A DNA stretch of 64,000 nt from Candidatus Thalassarchaeum betae (GCA_003193925.1 PSPG01000002.1:41258-105257), one strand, 5' to 3'. Counted from the first letter of the stretch, positions 17,603 through 27,562 are shown. The notes: a model not told the origin generated them from the sequence alone. Numbers and translations: made by a program.

Positions 17603-19075
17603 ATGACGGCTGAGTGGAGGGATTTCCTAGAGTCTGATGGCCCAGGAAGGATGCGTATCTCGAGGCATGGGGACATGCTGACTGACGCCATACTGATCGC
17701 TGATGAGCGGCACATGTCCGAGCACTCGGACGACCGCTCGCCCGGGCAACTGGTCAACACCGCTGCCCTGCCCGGAATCGTCGGCGAGGCCTGGGGAATG
17801 GCGGACTGGCACTTCGGGTACGGTTTTCCTATTGGCGGAGTCGTCGCCACGGACATCGAGGCAGGCGAGCAGGGGGGCGCCATCTCTCCGGGAGGTGTCG
17901 GCTTCGACATCAACTGCGGAGTCAGGCTCTGCGCCACCGAGATGAGCATCTCCGACCTCGATCCCAAGCGACTCGCAGCGAGGCTATCGCGCTCGATCCC
18001 AGCGGGAGCCACCTCCAAGGGCGGCGTCAGCCTCGGCGATGGCGAGATGGAGGCCGTCCTGTCCGAAGGCGCCGGCGCTGCCGTCGAACTGGGTTGGGGC
18101 GAGGCCCGGGACCTCGATGCCATCGAATCGAACGGCCGCCTCGACAGCGAGGAGAGGGCTGTGAGCGAGCGAGCCATGAAACGCGGCTCCACCGCACTGG
18201 GAACGCTCGGCTCTGGCAACCACTTCCTAGAGCTCCAGGTCGTAGAACGCGTCGTCGACGATGCTGCTGCGGCCGCCTACGGTCTGAGGGAGGGACAGGT
18301 CACAGCGATGATCCACACCGGCTCGAGGGGGCTAGGACATCAGGTCTGCTCCGAGCACGTCGCTGCCATCGAGTCGAAGTATCGCAAGGCAGGGAGCGCT
18401 TGGCATTCACCCGAGTGGGGAATCACGCTAGCAGACCGGCAACTCGCAGCCGCGCCGATCCACAGCCCCGCAGGGGCTGCTTACCTCGATGCGATGAGCG
18501 CGGCTGGCAACTACGCATTCGCCAACCGCTCGGCACTGACCCAGCGTCTGCGCAACGTGCTGCGCGAGCAATACGGCCAAGACGGCGATCTCGAGGTGGT
18601 CTACGACGTCTGTCACAACATCGCCAAGATCGAAGATCACATGGTGCACGGGGTGAGTTGCAGGTGCTGCGTCCACCGCAAGGGAGCCACTCGGGCACTG
18701 GGTGGGGACCATCCCGAGCTCGCCTCTAGGTTCTCCGGGATCGGCCAGCCGGTCCTCGTGCCGGGGGACATGGGAACCGCTTCGTGGGTCCTAGCGGGTC
18801 CTGCGAGGGGGGCCAACGACGCCTTCGCCTCGTCGTGCCACGGCGCGGGACGCCGCTTGTCTCGCACGGCTGCTCGCAAGAGAATCGACTCGGTCTCGCT
18901 CAGGGAGACGCTGGAGTCAAAGGGCATCCACGTCCATGCCAAGACCCCCAACGTGCTCTCTGAGGAGGCTCCGGACGCCTACAAGGACGTGGACGAGGTG
19001 GTCCGCCTCACTGCGGAGGCCGGGCTGGCGAGACCGGTCGCACGTCTGAGGCCGATAGCCGTGATCAAGGGCTAG
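17603..19075 (+). CDS. rtcB: RNA-splicing ligase RtcB
   Basis: 490 aa from ATG 17603 (MTAEWRDFLESDGPG); much longer in-frame sequence upstream runs antisense to alaS and was rejected. RtcB joins 2',3'-cyclic phosphate and 5'-OH RNA ends using GTP and Mn, in tRNA splicing and RNA repair. Metal and active-site residues are present: Asp102 and Cys105 in FDINCGVR, His207 in GSGNHFLE, His238 in HTGSRGLGH, His338 in VCHNIAKIE, and the guanylylated His413 in CHGAGR. The order and spacing match archaeal RtcB. Its helper archease is encoded at 8183-8662. The stop overlaps the convergent gene's stop through CTAG. Confidence 0.96.
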   Translation: MTAEWRDFLESDGPGRMRISRHGDMLTDAILIADERHMSEHSDDRSPGQLVNTAALPGIVGEAWGMADWHFGYGFPIGGVVATDIEAGEQGGAISPGGVGFDINCGVRLCATEMSISDLDPKRLAARLSRSIPAGATSKGGVSLGDGEMEAVLSEGAGAAVELGWGEARDLDAIESNGRLDSEERAVSERAMKRGSTALGTLGSGNHFLELQVVERVVDDAAAAAYGLREGQVTAMIHTGSRGLGHQVCSEHVAAIESKYRKAGSAWHSPEWGITLADRQLAAAPIHSPAGAAYLDAMSAAGNYAFANRSALTQRLRNVLREQYGQDGDLEVVYDVCHNIAKIEDHMVHGVSCRCCVHRKGATRALGGDHPELASRFSGIGQPVLVPGDMGTASWVLAGPARGANDAFASSCHGAGRRLSRTAARKRIDSVSLRETLESKGIHVHAKTPNVLSEEAPDAYKDVDEVVRLTAEAGLARPVARLRPIAVIKG

Positions 19076-19596
19076 TCTGACTTGTCGCGATAGTGTATCT
19101 CGATGACGTCGTTGTTCTTCATCGCGTGGCTGCCGTACTCATCGTTGAGCTCCCCATTGACGTACATGACGACCTCGCTGTCCTCGTCGGCGACGCTGTT
19201 GAGGATCTGGTTCTCGTTGAACGTCTCGCCCCAGATATCGAAGAAAGCTCCTACTGGGGCCTCCATCGTCCGAGGAGTCTCTATGTGCAGTTTGCCAGTG
19301 CCGTCGTGAGTGTGAATGCCCCTCAAGCCGTCACAGGAAGCGTCGTCGATGCCGATTTCCGCAGCTATTGCGACCTCGGAGCCGTCGAGAAATATCCTGA
19401 GAGTAGAGTGTTCGTGGGAGACCAACTCGTTGTGACCGGCGAGGCAGACATCGACGATCTCCCAGTCTTCATCGACCAGCGCATTGGGGGAGAACACCAC
19501 CACTGCGAAGAATGCCGCGGTCATCACAGCGGCCCCGACCATCAGCCATGACTCTGATTTCACGCTAGGCGCACAGAGGCAGTCGTCTTGAACCAT
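19072..19596 (-). CDS. Membrane-anchored exported protein with HTHDGTGKLHIE motif
   Basis: 174 aa from ATG 19596; ATG 19542 (MVGAAVMTAAFF) is a good alternative that begins directly at the hydrophobic segment. One N-terminal membrane helix, then an extracytoplasmic domain with HEHSTLRIFLDGSEVAI, a lone Cys in DASCDGLRG, HTHDGTGKLHIETP and GAFFDIWGE. This His-rich, FDIWGE pattern recurs in uncharacterised bacterial membrane-anchored proteins and may bind metal; that recollection was not checked. Convergent with rtcB (4-bp overlap) and divergent from the glycosylase gene. Confidence 0.7.
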   Translation of the reverse strand: MVQDDCLCAPSVKSESWLMVGAAVMTAAFFAVVVFSPNALVDEDWEIVDVCLAGHNELVSHEHSTLRIFLDGSEVAIAAEIGIDDASCDGLRGIHTHDGTGKLHIETPRTMEAPVGAFFDIWGETFNENQILNSVADEDSEVVMYVNGELNDEYGSHAMKNNDVIEIHYRDKSD

Positions 19597-19614
19597 GAGG
19601 CTCCGCATTCGCCC

Positions 19615-20244
19615 ATGCCAGAGCCCGGAGCGGTTCCCGAGTACTGGGAGGAGGCGAAGGCGAGGTTGTCCCGGACAGACCCCGTCCTAGCCGGGGTGAT
19701 CACATCGCGCGAGGAGTCGGTGCTGACCTCGCGGGGGGACATGTTCCTCACGTTGACGGGCTCGATCATCAGCCAGCAGATCTCCACGAAGGCCGCCAAG
19801 TCGGTCTGGTCGAGATTCGAGGGGCTGGTGGGAGAGGTCACCCCCCGGTCCATCCTGTCGCACTCGCACGAGGAATTGCGGGGCTGCGGGATGTCCGGGC
19901 GCAAGGCGGAGTACATCGGCGGCATCGCCGAGGCGTGGACCAGCGGCTACGAAGACATCCTCTGGGAGGCGCTGAGCGACGAGGAGGCTTCGGAGAGGTT
20001 GATTGCTCTGAGGGGTGTGGGAGTCTGGACTTGCGAGATGATCCTGATCTTCACACTGCTCCGCCCCGACGTCTTCCCTGTTGGTGACGTCGGAGTCGTA
20101 CGGGCCATGGAGATGATGTACAACGACGGCGAGGAGATGAGTACGGAGGATCTGCTCGGCAAGGCCGAGGGGTGGAGGCCCTGGAGGACCGTTGCGACGT
20201 GGTACCTGTGGCGTAGCATAGACCCGGAGCCGGTGCAGTACTGA
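19615..20244 (+). CDS. DNA-3-methyladenine glycosylase (AlkA/HhH-GPD type)
   Basis: 209 aa from ATG 19615 (MPEPGAVPEYWEEAKARL); a TTG at 19588 would add 9 residues and reach into the divergent gene's start. It removes alkylated bases to begin base excision repair. The helix-hairpin-helix LIALRGVGVWT (residues 129-139) is followed by the catalytic Asp158 in FPVGDVGVVRAM. The upstream SISQQ-like block reads TGSIISQQISTKAAKSVW, typical of AlkA. No Fe-S cysteine cluster, unlike MutY/Nth. Its TGA abuts the stop of the coiled-coil gene as TGATCA. Confidence 0.88.
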   Translation: MPEPGAVPEYWEEAKARLSRTDPVLAGVITSREESVLTSRGDMFLTLTGSIISQQISTKAAKSVWSRFEGLVGEVTPRSILSHSHEELRGCGMSGRKAEYIGGIAEAWTSGYEDILWEALSDEEASERLIALRGVGVWTCEMILIFTLLRPDVFPVGDVGVVRAMEMMYNDGEEMSTEDLLGKAEGWRPWRTVATWYLWRSIDPEPVQY

Positions 20245-20415
20245 TCACATGCAGTATCCGCGCTTTGGCTGGTCGGGGATGGACGGGGCCGCTCCCGACT
20301 GAACGCCGTCGGCCTCCTCCATGATGATCGTCAGCAGTGTGTTGACGAGCGCTTTGAGGTCCTCGACCTCGTCCCTGAGCTCTTCCACCCCACTGGCTTC
20401 GCTGTCCTCGGGCAT
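20245..20415 (-). CDS. Tiny coiled-coil protein
   Basis: 56 aa from ATG 20415 (MPEDSEASGVEELRDEV). The middle, EELRDEVEDLKALVNTLLT, has heptad-like spacing and looks like a short coiled coil; the tail is proline-rich and ends KRGYCM. A GTG at 20481 would add 22 residues, but it falls inside a TATA-like sequence that better serves as promoter. Function unknown; it may be a small oligomerisation or adaptor protein. Confidence 0.55.
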   Translation of the reverse strand: MPEDSEASGVEELRDEVEDLKALVNTLLTIIMEEADGVQSGAAPSIPDQPKRGYCM

Positions 20416-20470
20416 CCGCGCATCCCATCCGAGGAATCGCTTCCTCAAGGCGGCGAGCGCCGTCCTGTGG

Positions 20471-20478
20471 CCTATAAA
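20471..20478 (-). promoter_or_regulatory. Box A-like element of the coiled-coil gene
   Basis: Minus-strand TTTATAGG lies about 60 bp before ATG 20415, giving a predicted leader near 30 nt. It argues against the GTG start at 20481. Confidence 0.45.
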
Positions 20479-20538
20479 CACGGGAGGTTTGGCGTAAGCG
20501 GAAGTGGCGGTTCCGCGGGGCCGCGCGAAGGGCCGGAC

Positions 20539-23500
20539 TCACTCGCCGCCGTCTTCCTCGCCTGCCTCGTCGTCGCCGTCCCACGAGTCGTCTTCGTAGT
20601 AGCCCCCTTCGTCATCGTCGTAGTAGAAGTCCTCGCTGTCGCGGCCTCGCATCATGAACATCGCGATGCCTAGGACAGCGAGTAACAAGACCCCTCCGAT
20701 CAGCAACATCTGCGAGCTCTCGCCTCCCTCGTCCTCGGTTGGCGGAGGCTGCACGTTGATCCCGGTGATAGGCTGGTAGGGGTTGTCGAAGTCACCGTTG
20801 ACGATCAGGTACAGGTTGGGCTGTCCCGGCTGCCACGACTCCCACCGGAACTCGGCGTGGACGCTCGAGCTCTCGGCAGGCAGTAACAGCATGATATCGC
20901 CATTAGTCGCCGTCGAGAGTGACATCCTCCACTGGCCGTCGACCAGCTCGTAGAGGCCGACTTGGAGTTCTCCTTCCCTCTTCCCTTGGTTCTCCCAGAA
21001 TGTCTCGATGGTCAGGATTTCTCCCTGCAGCGGCGTCTGGGTCGGGTTGATGACAGCGCGCGTGTACTGGCCGAGGAACTCCATGATCCTCATGGTGACC
21101 TGCCTAGGGGCGACTTCGCTGGCGGCTCCGACGATCTCGTTGCCGGACTTGTCGGTGGAAGTCACCCAGAACCAGATGTAGTCCCCAGACTCCACCCTCA
21201 TGCCATTCAGCGGATTGAGGTCGAGGACGGATTGGTAGACGTCGTTGGTGTCACCGTCGGAGATCATCACGAGCTCCCCTGTTACCTCCGTGCCGGGCAC
21301 CGGCGCGTTGTCCCTGACATAAACCCAAGCGACCTGCAGCGGGCCGTCGACCATGCCGATCTCGTCGACCATGGTCACGGTCACGGTCACGTCGTCCAGC
21401 ATATCGGAGTCGAGGATCGTCAGTGACGAGTCCGGGTACTCAGCCATGTTGAACAGAACCTGCGGTGACTTGCTGTCCACGACCACCGAGGCGTCGCTGT
21501 TCACACCCGAAGAGCCCGCCCCAGGCACGTTCAGCACGGTGGTCGTCACTACCATCTCCGGGTTCAGCGGCACTCTGGCAGGCAGAACCATCGATCCCAT
21601 GAAGGTGCCATCTGGTTCTACATCGACCACGATGTCGATCTCCTGGGTTCCGTAGATCACCTCGATCTCGACTTGCAGATCGTCAGGGATCTCGCTCGCG
21701 ACGACTTGGGAGCCTGAGTAGTAGATAGTGCCCTCCATCAGGAATTCGTCACCCTGCCTAAGGTACAGTGTGTGCCCCACAGCTTCGATTTGAGGCGGAG
21801 TGAGGTCCTGCATCGAGTCCGGGACCGCCATGAAATTGTTGTCAAGATCCCAAGTCAGCTCGCCTATGTTGTTCTGGTAAGCCACGGTGCTCAGGTCATC
21901 CTCGATGCTGATGCTGGGCTTGCACCCCAACTGTCCTTCTGCCCACGGGTAATCCCATGAGAGCTTGAATCCGAGACTGAGCTGGGTTATCGCCGACGTC
22001 ACCTCGGCGGTCTGGGCGCTCAACGGGGAGACCATGCTGTCATCGGCGGTCCACAGGGTCCCCCTCGATGGGTCGTAGGTGAACTTGCCGAGGTTGGACG
22101 GACCGTCACCGCAGAGCATGATGGTGACGTTGTCCAGTGTGTGTATCCCGTTGAGCTCGTCGATCTGCATGGTGAAGGTGTGTGGGACCCCAGCGAGCAG
22201 GTAGCCGAGCTCGCGGTCGAGATCGAAACCAGTCGGGACGATGTTGGTGGGCTCGTCGGTGGCGATCACTACGGTGGACCAGGCGTTCTCGGCACCCGGA
22301 CCCCCCCCGGTACCTCCGTCCTGGTAGGAGTAACCTGCCCAGTCTGTGCCCTCGATGTACATGTGGACCATGCTGTTGAAGGGCAGTGCCGCGACGTCGA
22401 TGCCGACGAATTGCACCTGCTGCTGGCCCGTCATGCCAGAAGTCAGAGGCTGCTGCTGGGACAGGTACTCGTCCTCGTCAGCGATACCGTCCATGTTCAC
22501 GTCGTCGACGGTCTCGCGCCAGTAGCGCAGGGCGATGATCTCGCCTCGGGCCTCTGCCTCATCTATGGTGACGAACACCGTGAGGGGGTTCTGGGGCTCC
22601 CACACCTTGCCGTGCGCTGGCTGCAGGCCGATTGCGGTATTGACCTCTATCGGTCCGGCGGTCGGCGGGTTGGAATCGACCCTGATGATGACCTGCTGCG
22701 CGAGGCCGGTCACGTCCTCGGCCCCGGTGGACGAGCCGGAGGGGCCGACGGTGAGCATCATCGGAGAAAGCGTCAGCTCGGTGAGAGAGGCCGGCGGAGC
22801 GATTGTACCAGCGTATCCGCCTCCCTCTTCCGAGGCTAGGGCGAACAGGTTGCCAGACAGGTTCAGTCCGACTGAGTAGTCACCGGAGTCGGGTCGCCTG
22901 TCGGTCGAGTCCTGGAAGCGGACGGTTCCGGTGACGTTCACCTGACCGCCATCCATGATCGGGAACGGGTAGAACGGCGAGAACAGGTTGGACAGTAGTC
23001 TTCCGGACTCGTCCCGAACCTCGAACGAGTCGACCTGCAGATCGTTCTCGACCGCTTTGGCGCCGGACTGGCCGCTGAAGGACACAGCAGGCCACACAGT
23101 CTCCCCCGTCGAGTCGAATGCCTGGGCGACCCAGCGAATGCTGTCGACATCGTCCCAGTTCCAGCTGATATCGAACATCCAATGCACTGCCACGTCGGTC
23201 CAACCGTCGTTGTCCACGACGTTGTCGATGTAGCTCGACGTCTCGTCCAGCATAGCGGAGTTGCTTCCTGAGGGCTGGCTGAACAGCACGGGTACCGAGG
23301 AGTCCCAGTCGGCCATCGGGTCCTTGGTGACCTCGAACTCGAGTATCTCCCCGTCCGAGGCGGTTCCCCTCAGTGTGATCTTCACAATCTCGGAGTTGTC
23401 GTACAGGTGATGGTGCATGGTGGTGATCTCAACGAGCTCTCGGTCGGGGTACAACGTGTTGGGGACCTGGAAGTCTCGGTTGGTCATGATGTAGTCGTAG

Positions 23501-26500
23501 TCCAAGTCGCCGTCGATGGATATCGAACCCATGTCCGCGGAGACGTTCACGGGTATCGAGACCTCTTCAGGAGGTGGGTCGTCCTGAGTCTGCGAGTCGT
23601 GGTAGGCTGCGACGGATGTGGCTAGCCCGGAGACGTTCTCGAAGATCATGTAGCCGATACCCAGACGCGTCAGAGTCACGATCTGTGCGGTGCTGGAGTC
23701 GATGGTCAGCGTGACCTCCCTCCACTGCCTGCCGGTGTCGGGGTCGGTGTGGCTACCTGGCAGTGAGTTGATAGCCAGAATCTGAGCGCTGTCCAACATG
23801 TTGTGGAACAAAACGTCTCCCGAGCCACTCGACTGAGAGGCGCTGCCGATCGATACCGAGACGGGCGCGTCGAAGCCGTCGGAGTCCGGTGCGATGGAGA
23901 TGATCCCCGCATTGACCACGCCGGCTGCGGGAATCCGCAGCGTCATCGTCGAAGGCGCGAAATCGCCGATGCTGACGGTGGTGCTGGTCACCGTGCTGCC
24001 CATTCCGGAGAGCATCGACTGCCAGCCGTAGTGGCCGTAGTCGTCGCCCATCGGGAAGCTCCATTCGTGGGTCTCGTCGCCGAGCACGTCGATTTCCGGA
24101 TTGAGCGCTGGTTCGGCGAAGATCGCGGTCAGCACCATCTTGTCGATCCAACCGTTGGTCGGAAGCGATATCGAGACGCCGAAGCCAGGTTGTGGGTAGG
24201 TGAAGGCGAGGCCGCCCTGGGACATGGTGCCCAGAGTTCCGCCCGAGGGGCCGAGGAGATTGATTACCAGACCACTGGAGAAGTTCCCGGAGAGCCCGAC
24301 GCTCTTGATTGGCCTCGAGGAGTGGAGGTAGTCCGAGCTGATGGTGCCTGCGACTCCGGTGGCGTTGAGCAGCCCGTCGATCAGACTGACGCTGGCGCTG
24401 AAGTCCCAGCCATTGCCCTCCAGTGCGGCGGCGCTGAGCACCCTCTTGCCACCGATGTGGATCTTCATGACCCGAGGGGTCTCCTCCTCGTTGTTCGTGT
24501 CCATGTGAAGCTCCAGCCGCATCTGTGGCGTCGTCGTGGTGTCGACGCCCGCCAGGGAGATTGGGAATGACACATTGGAGTAACCGGGCACGACCTCGCC
24601 GGTGTAGGTGTCTATGAGCGAGGCGCGGACCCAGGTATCGGGTGATATCGATGCGTCGATGTCGATGAATCCGAGGTTGAAGTCGTGGATGTCGGAGGCA
24701 TCGAAGACGGGGCTCAGCCAACTCCCTCCGTTTCCGTAGTTGGCGATACGGACCCCGACGTTATCGAGATACCAGCCGCCGTAGTTCCAGATCGTGTCCG
24801 AGCCGCCGTGGAACCTGAAGCGCACGTTGTCCCCAGCGTACTGCGCGAGGCTGGCCTCCTTGCTATCCCAAGTAGTGTCTGTGACTGTGTAGGATGCTCC
24901 TGCACCAGTACACTTTACTGGACCAAAGTAGTTCGAGCCGGTCGGGATGGCAGTGTAGCCACCGATTCCGGTGTGGGGGTAGAAGCCGCTGCCGGGGTCC
25001 CAATAGTTCCAACTGCCACCGTTGACCTGGATGAAGATGCCAGCGCCATCCCAGTAGGCCTCGAAGCACGCCCAGTGATCGAAGACCATGGTGGCACTCG
25101 AATTGGCGGGGAGGCTGTACGTCGGCGAGTACAGATTGGCATTGAGATTGCTGCCGTATGGCCCAGCTAGATTGATCGCCATGGCGTATGGAAAAGACGG
25201 TTCGTCATTGCCCGCCCCTGAGGACGAGGTAACCTGACCGTATGACCACTTGTTGGTGTTCGAACCGGTGCTGGGGCTCCTGGTCCAACCTGACGGCATG
25301 GATGTGGAGGGACTGCTGGCTGTCGAGTCCTCGAAGCCTTTGAGGATGTCCTGGCCCCCGCTCACGAAGACGTAGTGGTCCCAGTCGTCGACTCCAGCCT
25401 GGGTGTTGGATGACGGGTTGGGCCAGACCGCGCCGTAGTGGTACATCGAGGTGGTGGTCTCTAGGTCGTCCTCGAACAACACGTTGCCAGAGCCGTCGAC
25501 GATGCGGATTTCGTCGACGGTCAGGCCCTCGAGGTCATCGGCGTAGTTGCCGCCGTATTGGGGGATGAAAGAGTCAGAGTCGACGATGAACCGGATGTGG
25601 ACGTTGGCCTGGTTCTGGAACGAGGTAGGGATGTCGAAGGAGACGGTCCTGATCCCGTTGCTCTCGTCACCGCTCACTCCGTCGTAGCCGCTGACGCCCG
25701 GAATCGCTCCGGCCCTGTCCTCGCAGTTGTAGGCGGTGCTGGAGCCGGAGGACGAGATGTCGATCCATGTGTTGTTGTTCAGAGAGAGCTCTACGCAGGC
25801 GTTGTCCGAGTACGAGCCGGCCAAGTCCCATTCCATGTCGACCTCGATCTCGTGGGTGCTGTTGGTCCCGGTCAGGTTGAGCGTTCTCTGCAGGGCGCCG
25901 TACTGGTTCGCAGAGTAGGTGCAGGTGGAGCCGGGTGCGTAGCAGCCGCCATGCCAGGCGCCGAACTCGGTGCCATCGTTGTGGAAGTCGAAGTTGTCGA
26001 GGAACCACCCTGGCCTCTCGTTGGTTGAATTGGGGTCGGTCCAGATGTGGAACCTGAACTGCACCTTGCTGGCGTTTTCGATGTCCGGTATCGACGACAG
26101 CGAAATGTTGCTGCTGACCCAACCGCTGTAGGTCGGCGAGGCGAACACCGGGACCGCCCCGGTGGATGGCGCTCCCTCCGGGGTCGGGGCGCTGGTCGAC
26201 ATGGTGCTCGGGTAGCCGCCGTCAGGCGCGATGTAGGACCAGTTGGTCCAGCTGCTGGTGACCATCCTGTACTCGACCCATGCCCCATCCCCGCCGCCGG
26301 CGGCGGTGCTGTCGAGATGGTACCAATGGTCGAAGGTCATGTAGTAGCCGTTGACGTCCTCGTCATCCGGGACGTCGACCTGAGGCAGCTGGAAGTAGCC
26401 AGAGGACCCTGCGGGCACGGGCGAGCCGGGCATGGTGCCGACGGCGACTATGCCTTCGGCGGCAGATGCTGGGACCACCCCGTGAGACAGCGTCTGCGTG

Positions 26501-27264
26501 TCACCGTATATGGTTCCGTTCAGATCGGTGAAAGTGGTAGCCCCCCAGAGCTTGTGCTGATGGCAGAGGTACGTCTGATTGGAGATCTCATTGGTGTCCA
26601 GCTGATTGTCGCCATCGAGGTTGAGTCCCGCCTTCATCAGGTTGCCGCCGTAGGTGCAGTTGGTGGAACCGGCGGACACTGGGAAGAAGGAGAACAGGTA
26701 GTACACAGTGGTGCCATTCACCACTGCGTCGCAGAAGTACTCGGTCCACAGCACCTCGTCGCTGTCGAGGTTCTGGTCGAAGTCGCTGTCCCAGCCGCGC
26801 TCGAGGGAACTGCCGTTATCGCCGTTGCAGGCTGAGAGGCCAGAGGAGACGTATGTCGTGGCGTAGACGTGCCTCCAGCCGGGGGAGTACTTGTAGACGC
26901 TGTTCAGGTTCACGGTGATTTCGCCCTCGTCGAAGGTGCTTATGTTGGATCTGGTCCCGTCGTCCTCCAACCTAATCTCCTCCTCGAGGAGTTCGGTGCC
27001 GTAGAAGGTCCCCGACGAGAAGTCAGTGCCTTCCCAGACTATCCCATCGTCGAGCGAGGTCGCCATTGGGGAGTCGGTCACATGGAGCCACCCGTCTAGG
27101 ATGGTAGCGTTCCCTGGCACCCTGAACCCGGTCAGGGTGACAGCATCGCCCTGGGGGTTGACCGAGGTCGGTCCGACCCAGCTGGCGTTCCCTGCAGCGG
27201 CAATTGGTGCTAGAAGCATCAGGAGCACGAGGACCCCTGCGAGTCTCTTGCGCTCGGCTGGCAT
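20539..27264 (-). CDS. Giant surface protein with MAM/jelly-roll-like modules
   Basis: 2,241 aa from ATG 27264 (MPAERKRLAGVLVLLMLLA), which opens a clear signal peptide. The N-terminal third has repeated jelly-roll-like modules of the pattern FDHWYHLDS or FDHWACFEAYWDG, then VQFRFHIWTDP or VRFRFHGGSDT, then GWFLDNF or GWYLDNV. This is reminiscent of MAM or immune-inhibitor-A-type domains. EF-hand-like stretches (DSDFDQNLDSDE, NLDGDNQLDTNE) sit near the start. The rest is beta-rich with Ig-like sections. Near the C-terminus a single membrane helix (MLLIGGVLLLAVLGIAMFMM) precedes a very acidic, Tyr-rich cytoplasmic tail (YYDDDEGGYYEDDSW). Likely a surface adhesin or substrate-binding protein; no protease or glycosidase motif was identified. 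Confidence 0.9.
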   Translation of the reverse strand: MPAERKRLAGVLVLLMLLAPIAAAGNASWVGPTSVNPQGDAVTLTGFRVPGNATILDGWLHVTDSPMATSLDDGIVWEGTDFSSGTFYGTELLEEEIRLEDDGTRSNISTFDEGEITVNLNSVYKYSPGWRHVYATTYVSSGLSACNGDNGSSLERGWDSDFDQNLDSDEVLWTEYFCDAVVNGTTVYYLFSFFPVSAGSTNCTYGGNLMKAGLNLDGDNQLDTNEISNQTYLCHQHKLWGATTFTDLNGTIYGDTQTLSHGVVPASAAEGIVAVGTMPGSPVPAGSSGYFQLPQVDVPDDEDVNGYYMTFDHWYHLDSTAAGGGDGAWVEYRMVTSSWTNWSYIAPDGGYPSTMSTSAPTPEGAPSTGAVPVFASPTYSGWVSSNISLSSIPDIENASKVQFRFHIWTDPNSTNERPGWFLDNFDFHNDGTEFGAWHGGCYAPGSTCTYSANQYGALQRTLNLTGTNSTHEIEVDMEWDLAGSYSDNACVELSLNNNTWIDISSSGSSTAYNCEDRAGAIPGVSGYDGVSGDESNGIRTVSFDIPTSFQNQANVHIRFIVDSDSFIPQYGGNYADDLEGLTVDEIRIVDGSGNVLFEDDLETTTSMYHYGAVWPNPSSNTQAGVDDWDHYVFVSGGQDILKGFEDSTASSPSTSMPSGWTRSPSTGSNTNKWSYGQVTSSSGAGNDEPSFPYAMAINLAGPYGSNLNANLYSPTYSLPANSSATMVFDHWACFEAYWDGAGIFIQVNGGSWNYWDPGSGFYPHTGIGGYTAIPTGSNYFGPVKCTGAGASYTVTDTTWDSKEASLAQYAGDNVRFRFHGGSDTIWNYGGWYLDNVGVRIANYGNGGSWLSPVFDASDIHDFNLGFIDIDASISPDTWVRASLIDTYTGEVVPGYSNVSFPISLAGVDTTTTPQMRLELHMDTNNEEETPRVMKIHIGGKRVLSAAALEGNGWDFSASVSLIDGLLNATGVAGTISSDYLHSSRPIKSVGLSGNFSSGLVINLLGPSGGTLGTMSQGGLAFTYPQPGFGVSISLPTNGWIDKMVLTAIFAEPALNPEIDVLGDETHEWSFPMGDDYGHYGWQSMLSGMGSTVTSTTVSIGDFAPSTMTLRIPAAGVVNAGIISIAPDSDGFDAPVSVSIGSASQSSGSGDVLFHNMLDSAQILAINSLPGSHTDPDTGRQWREVTLTIDSSTAQIVTLTRLGIGYMIFENVSGLATSVAAYHDSQTQDDPPPEEVSIPVNVSADMGSISIDGDLDYDYIMTNRDFQVPNTLYPDRELVEITTMHHHLYDNSEIVKITLRGTASDGEILEFEVTKDPMADWDSSVPVLFSQPSGSNSAMLDETSSYIDNVVDNDGWTDVAVHWMFDISWNWDDVDSIRWVAQAFDSTGETVWPAVSFSGQSGAKAVENDLQVDSFEVRDESGRLLSNLFSPFYPFPIMDGGQVNVTGTVRFQDSTDRRPDSGDYSVGLNLSGNLFALASEEGGGYAGTIAPPASLTELTLSPMMLTVGPSGSSTGAEDVTGLAQQVIIRVDSNPPTAGPIEVNTAIGLQPAHGKVWEPQNPLTVFVTIDEAEARGEIIALRYWRETVDDVNMDGIADEDEYLSQQQPLTSGMTGQQQVQFVGIDVAALPFNSMVHMYIEGTDWAGYSYQDGGTGGGPGAENAWSTVVIATDEPTNIVPTGFDLDRELGYLLAGVPHTFTMQIDELNGIHTLDNVTIMLCGDGPSNLGKFTYDPSRGTLWTADDSMVSPLSAQTAEVTSAITQLSLGFKLSWDYPWAEGQLGCKPSISIEDDLSTVAYQNNIGELTWDLDNNFMAVPDSMQDLTPPQIEAVGHTLYLRQGDEFLMEGTIYYSGSQVVASEIPDDLQVEIEVIYGTQEIDIVVDVEPDGTFMGSMVLPARVPLNPEMVVTTTVLNVPGAGSSGVNSDASVVVDSKSPQVLFNMAEYPDSSLTILDSDMLDDVTVTVTMVDEIGMVDGPLQVAWVYVRDNAPVPGTEVTGELVMISDGDTNDVYQSVLDLNPLNGMRVESGDYIWFWVTSTDKSGNEIVGAASEVAPRQVTMRIMEFLGQYTRAVINPTQTPLQGEILTIETFWENQGKREGELQVGLYELVDGQWRMSLSTATNGDIMLLLPAESSSVHAEFRWESWQPGQPNLYLIVNGDFDNPYQPITGINVQPPPTEDEGGESSQMLLIGGVLLLAVLGIAMFMMRGRDSEDFYYDDDEGGYYEDDSWDGDDEAGEEDGGE

Positions 27265-27284
27265 GTACCGCACGTCGGTTGCAA

Positions 27285-27292
27285 GTATTATG
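27285..27292 (-). promoter_or_regulatory. Box A-like element of the 2,241-aa protein
   Basis: Minus-strand CATAATAC is centred about 24 bp before ATG 27264, predicting a leaderless or very short-leader mRNA. This supports ATG 27264 rather than GTG 27273. Confidence 0.45.
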
Positions 27293-27382
27293 AATGAATT
27301 GGTCCTGTTCTACGAACAGCTGGCTCTGGGCTGGATTTCATCCCGAACCCCCGCTGTGCTGCAGCCGTTCGGGGTTCGATGG

Positions 27383-27454
27383 AGCCACTGGGGGGAATTG
27401 AACCCCCGACCTTCGCCTTACCAAGGCGACGCTATACCCCTAAGCCACAGTGGC
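27383..27454 (-). tRNA. tRNA-Thr (GGT)
   Basis: On the minus strand, acceptor GCCACTG pairs with CAGTGGC. The anticodon stem TCGCC/GGCGA encloses loop TTGGTAA, giving anticodon GGT for ACC/ACT codons. The T arm is GGGGGTTCAATTCCCCC. The discriminator is T, as usual for archaeal tRNA-Thr, followed by an encoded CCA (27380-27382). No intron. Confidence 0.94.
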
Positions 27455-27476
27455 AGTGGAGGGCCATCGGTGGACT

Positions 27477-27484
27477 CGATTTAA
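27477..27484 (-). promoter_or_regulatory. Box A-like element of tRNA-Thr
   Basis: Minus-strand TTAAATCG lies about 26 bp before the mature tRNA 5' end at 27454, in the expected position for a transcript starting at or near the tRNA. Confidence 0.5.
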
Positions 27485-27562
27485 CCACTGCGGATTAGGC
27501 GGTTAGGAGGACGTGCGAGATGCAACAGGCTCAAGTCGAGGATATCGCTCGGTGACTCGCCT

